Assembly: GCF_000699445.3 (NCBI RefSeq)
Contig: NC_067196.1
Coordinates: forward strand, 60,517,364 to 60,581,363
Reading direction: 5' to 3'
Origin: Schistosoma haematobium
Taxonomy: Eukaryota; Platyhelminthes; Trematoda; Strigeidida; Schistosomatidae
Length of the DNA stretch: 64,000 bases
Shown here: positions 43,801-48,555 of the stretch, one piece after another
How the letters are laid out: every line of letters starts with the position of its first letter
Position numbering within the stretch: the stretch's first letter is position 1
The notes under the pieces: model-generated
What the model was told of the DNA's origin: nothing
The model's database searches: none
Seen by the model: the letters and a program-made list of their open reading frames with translations, nothing else
Translations under genes and position numbers: made by a program

Positions 43801-46800
43801 ACGAAACCACTGAGTCACCAAATGCTGAACTGGACTAGATGAAAGACACAAACTCCCCCTATTTAGTGTCCCCGGTCATTGACTACTATAAATAGTTGGA
43901 GATATTAACTGATAGATCAAAATCAGTTTCAGTAAAGTAATTTCATTTATTTCTTATCTTCCTATAAATCCCGAGTTTTATCTTATTCGATCTTGTTTGT
44001 TCTTTTAGATCCATAGTTAGTTAGTTTATTTTTCCAATTTGTTAATTTCCTCACATGCACTATCCTAATGTAAAATGTACTAACTAGGTTGATACATATT
44101 GGTATCAGGTCATATCACCGTTGATAACTGACTGTCAGTACGTTCAGTTTTGAGACATATCAGCTAATCAATTGTAGCTAATACACTTTTATTTTAAACG
44201 AGAGTTAAATGAAATGTAATCGCCTACAATTAAATTAGTGTGATTACATGTGACCATTTTTATATCGAAATTCTCTTTTTTTGCGTTATTTCCTCGTTAT
44301 AACATCAACTATTGTTTAGATTGACAAACTTTTACTATTATTCACAGACCATCTTTTTTTCTTTAAATTATCATTAGTATTTTAGCTCAAATCAACTTTC
44401 GGCGTCGATTTTCTTATCTACCGAAATTTAACCCTAATACCGTCTCATCTACACAAAACTTGTCATCACCAACATCTATCGATCAATTAACCATACGTTC
44501 TTCAGGGCCTTGTTTTTACTCAGAAACTAGTCAGAGTAAGTTGTTAAAAACAAGTTTCAATCGAATAATAATAGAAGTTTTCTTGTAATTCAGAAAAAAA
44601 AAACAATGTATTTCTATAGTTTCATGTAATCGATCCTTATCATTGTCACGTTCATTTTGTACAGGTTATTGATAACTATCCTAATCTTTAAACTCTTTTA
44701 ATCTTTTGATTATTAAAATTTAATTGCCTAAATCAATAAAAATGTGTGTTGACGAGTCCATTCTGTTTTAAAAATTAAAAAAGCAAACAAATAAACACTA
44801 ATATGATTGATTGATTGGTTGATTGTATACAAAGATTTAATTATAAACATTTGTTTCATAAAATGTTTCCACAATTGATCCAAACAGTTTATCATCTCTA
44901 TATGAGCAGTAACAACAATTGAAATTAACTTATTCGACTTTTAAAGTAATTAGTCCCTTTTGATAAATTTCGATAATGTAATAAATAGACGAAGATTATC
45001 AGAACTGTGTGATATATATGAGCGTAATATATTTCAAACAACCTGATGTATTGCGTTAATATATTACATAGTTCTGATAATCTTCGTCTACTTATTACAT
45101 TATAGAAACTTATTCAACTGTTTACTACATTATTTCTATATGATTTCCTATAATAAAAATTCTCAATATAAAGATTAATGTTTATTGATAGAACTGAAAC
45201 TCATTAGCATTTATTCACAATGACATGTATATTAATGAAAAGTTTTGGAATATCAACATTGTGATCGTTACAAAATGATCATATGAAATGAGATCTAGCA
45301 TCTACATGATAAAATAATGAAATATTGGTGAATTCTAATTTTAAATGAATTAAATTGATCATTTAAGAAGGAAAATAAGATCTCATCCTAAATTTCTTAA
45401 ATCATGATTTTTGTGAACTATTTTTTGTGTTTGTCTTAGAGGTGAACAGTTTTAGAGGGAGTAAAAAGAAGAAAAAACCTGTTAACATCTGAATCATTAT
45501 TTAAGATATGAAATGTTAATATTAAGTAGCGTTCTACTATAAGGCGGAAAAATTGAAATATTTTAATACTTCGTCCTTAGAGAGATTGGAAATGCCAGTC
45601 ACTAGCTTAGTAACCCTATGTTGAAAATCCTCAAGCTTGTCAGGTTTTATACCTGCTAGATCTGATTTTATCCATATCTTAAGATGGAAGGTGAAGAATG
45701 TCAAGGCTAGAAGTCGATTTCTGTATTTAATTCTAGATTGTGTAGTTGTAAATCTGCTGCATTTATGGTGGTTTAGTTATATGTTGAACAAACCAAGAAA
45801 ATATGAAATAGGATATGGCATTAGTTTGAGAAGTGAATGATTGTTTTTTTCCTATCCAAGTACTTAACGTAAGTACAATTTTTCTAGTTTTAGTCCCTAA
45901 AATGTAAGAAAGCAATACTTGGTGACCCTAGATGATATGACTGTAAATGAAGTATAGCGGTCTAGATACATTCACTGAGTGATATCTCTAGATTCTGATC
46001 GTCTTGTAACTTTTCACTTATATGTTTCTTCTTGCCTTTACAAATACTTTATTGAAATTTTACTATTTTTATACAGAAATAAAGCGTGGCAAGTTAAGCG
46101 ACTATACCATTTAAGACGTTCCACACTGTTTAGTCTCGTTTACTCATCCATTTATCTGTCAAATCCATGCTAGTTTTTTTTAGAAGCGAAATCTACAAAT
46201 CAGTAGTTAACTTCCTTTTCTTTGATTATATGCTATATTTAACGTACAATTCTATGCTGTTTGGTTACTGACTAGTAACCAGTGTTACTTTTACGGAGTC
46301 TTTAACTCTGATTTCATTCTAAGGATCAAGTTCCAATGTAGTCACTAGGTTACGTGAATCTACATCACATACGCGAAATGTTATGTTATATGGTTGGCAT
46401 GAATCTGCTCCTTATTAGTTGTATATACACTTTACTGACGATATATTTGTTCAGAACTTGCTACCTGATCTCTTTCAACCATTTAACACTAAACTATAAT
46501 TTCCTGGCAATTCGTTTTTTAAACATTCATATTATTCTATTTTTCAATCTTTTTTTTCTAAATTTATTTGTTTTAGCTGGTTCAGTTACTCCAACACTTA
46601 ATATAGACACTAGTCAACAATTATGTACGCTTACTTCTCCAAGTTCTCATCTTAGTGATTCGGAAAATATTCATCAAAATTTATCACCCAAAAAACTTGT
46701 AAGTAGATTTTGGTTTCTTAATTGTTTTTATTCTATTTTTAAATATTTTATATGTTGTATAATGATAATTGTTTATTGTTAAAAATTGGTAGTAACTATT

Positions 46801-48524
46801 TTAAGGATTTTGGTATTTAAAGCAATTAGTCCTTTTAACAAGTTTTGATAATGCGATGAGAAGACGAAGGCTATCAGAATTATGTGGTATATATCGAACA
46901 ATATGCTCATACATATACTTGTTAAGACATTATATATGAAAAACAAAAAGTCAACTAAACAAATTAAAAGGTAATAGGAAACAAGGATAATCAAGAAAAT
47001 AATGTGAAAACCGTACTGGATGGTATGAAAGCCGACATGGATTGTGCAATATCTTAGTTTCGATAGCCACTGTACAAACGGGGATCAATAAAGGACTTAA
47101 ATAATAGCAATCGTATTTGTACTAGTGATACTATTGTGGGAAACCCAAACATTGGTGAATAATGGTTGTTCACCAATTTTTTTTAAATCCTAGGAAAGGT
47201 AACAATATGACTGGACCTACTACGTGTTTGTTACCCGAAAAACTAGTCTATATTAACCTATCACTCAGAGGTGACTCAAACAGTCTCATGTTGAAACGAA
47301 GGTTTAAATTAGCTAATAATAGGAAATTTTATACAGCCCAACTCATCATTATCGGAAAGTCAAGGTCTATGTTTCAGGAAAAACCCAAACAGCATATCAG
47401 CGATTGTGTCACATCCAACTGTATCTATCAATCTACATGTATGTACGGAAACATGTACACATATACTAATGTTTATTGAAGCCTTGGCTATACGAAAACT
47501 GAAACCCTCTTTATGTGTTTAAAAACTATTTATTCTTGTGCTTAACGTACCCTTTTAATACAGATCTATTATTCAGAGTGGTTTTCACGTTATCTTTGTC
47601 TCACTGACCTTTTATTTTTCACATATGATATCATAACAAGTATATATGTGATCATGTTGTTCGAAACGTATTACACAAATATATCACGCAATTCTGATCT
47701 TATTTCATGATCTTGGTATTATTCCGTTTATTATTATTATAACCATGTAAGATGAATTATCTTCTATCTCTTTATCACCATTTCTTTTTGCTAACAATTT
47801 TTTTCAGAATTATTAAAATGTTTGGTTCGGACTGAAAATTCAAGGCGAGAAACAAATCGAGAAAACGGGAATATAAATATGTATATAGTCCTTTCGTTGA
47901 ATAATGACAGTATATATGACTGACTGGTCAAAAACTGTCGTACAGTATAGCAAAATTAATATGTATAATTCTGGAAATAAGGACTACAGAATACTTTCGT
48001 CACAGAGTTGTTAGTGACGTGGAGCATAAGACGTGAGAAAACTGCATGATCAGCGATGGCATTACTTTACGATGCAGTACTGTTTTCGGAAATGCACCAT
48101 ATTGTTTATTAGTATTGTAGGCATAGAGTTTTGTTTATCAAATTACCATATAAACAAAATCTAAATTCGCCAAGTGGGTGACATAAACACAACATAGTGC
48201 ATGTTTTAAAATGATAGATATCATATCTTTTCAATCGAGGCTAAACTAAGTAGTGTATTCTCTACCCTACAGCTTGATACTTCGCAACACATTTGCATTC
48301 ATTACTAACTGACAGACATTTTTTACTGTTTCGGACTATATTCAACTGAAGGATTGTATAATGCGTCCACATTTTTGATGATAACCGAGTTTAGTGAAGT
48401 GACGCAAATGTGACTGCAATGAGCCAATGGGTCCGTTGCATCCTACACAAATATTTAACTGTTTTTTTTTAATTTTTAGTAGTCAGTGCAGCTCATTGTC
48501 TACATATTCACCATGTAAGGTTGC

Positions 48525-48555
<31 letters not shown>

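Larger units (their letters stand above)
41289..44377 (+). other. cic intron 14
   Basis: Holds the RTE copy and the 43175 repeat; 41289-42336 and 43470-44377 show nothing recognisable. Confidence 0.55.

Noticed and set aside
44386..44535. Exon 15 starting at the stronger TTTTAG acceptor
   Set aside because: With the phase left by exon 14 it reads into a stop after about 15 codons; the AG at 44376-44377 restores the conserved CIC block.
46354..46576. Upstream extension of the exon 16 frame
   Set aside because: It is hydrophobic intron translation ending in the polypyrimidine tract of the exon 16 acceptor.
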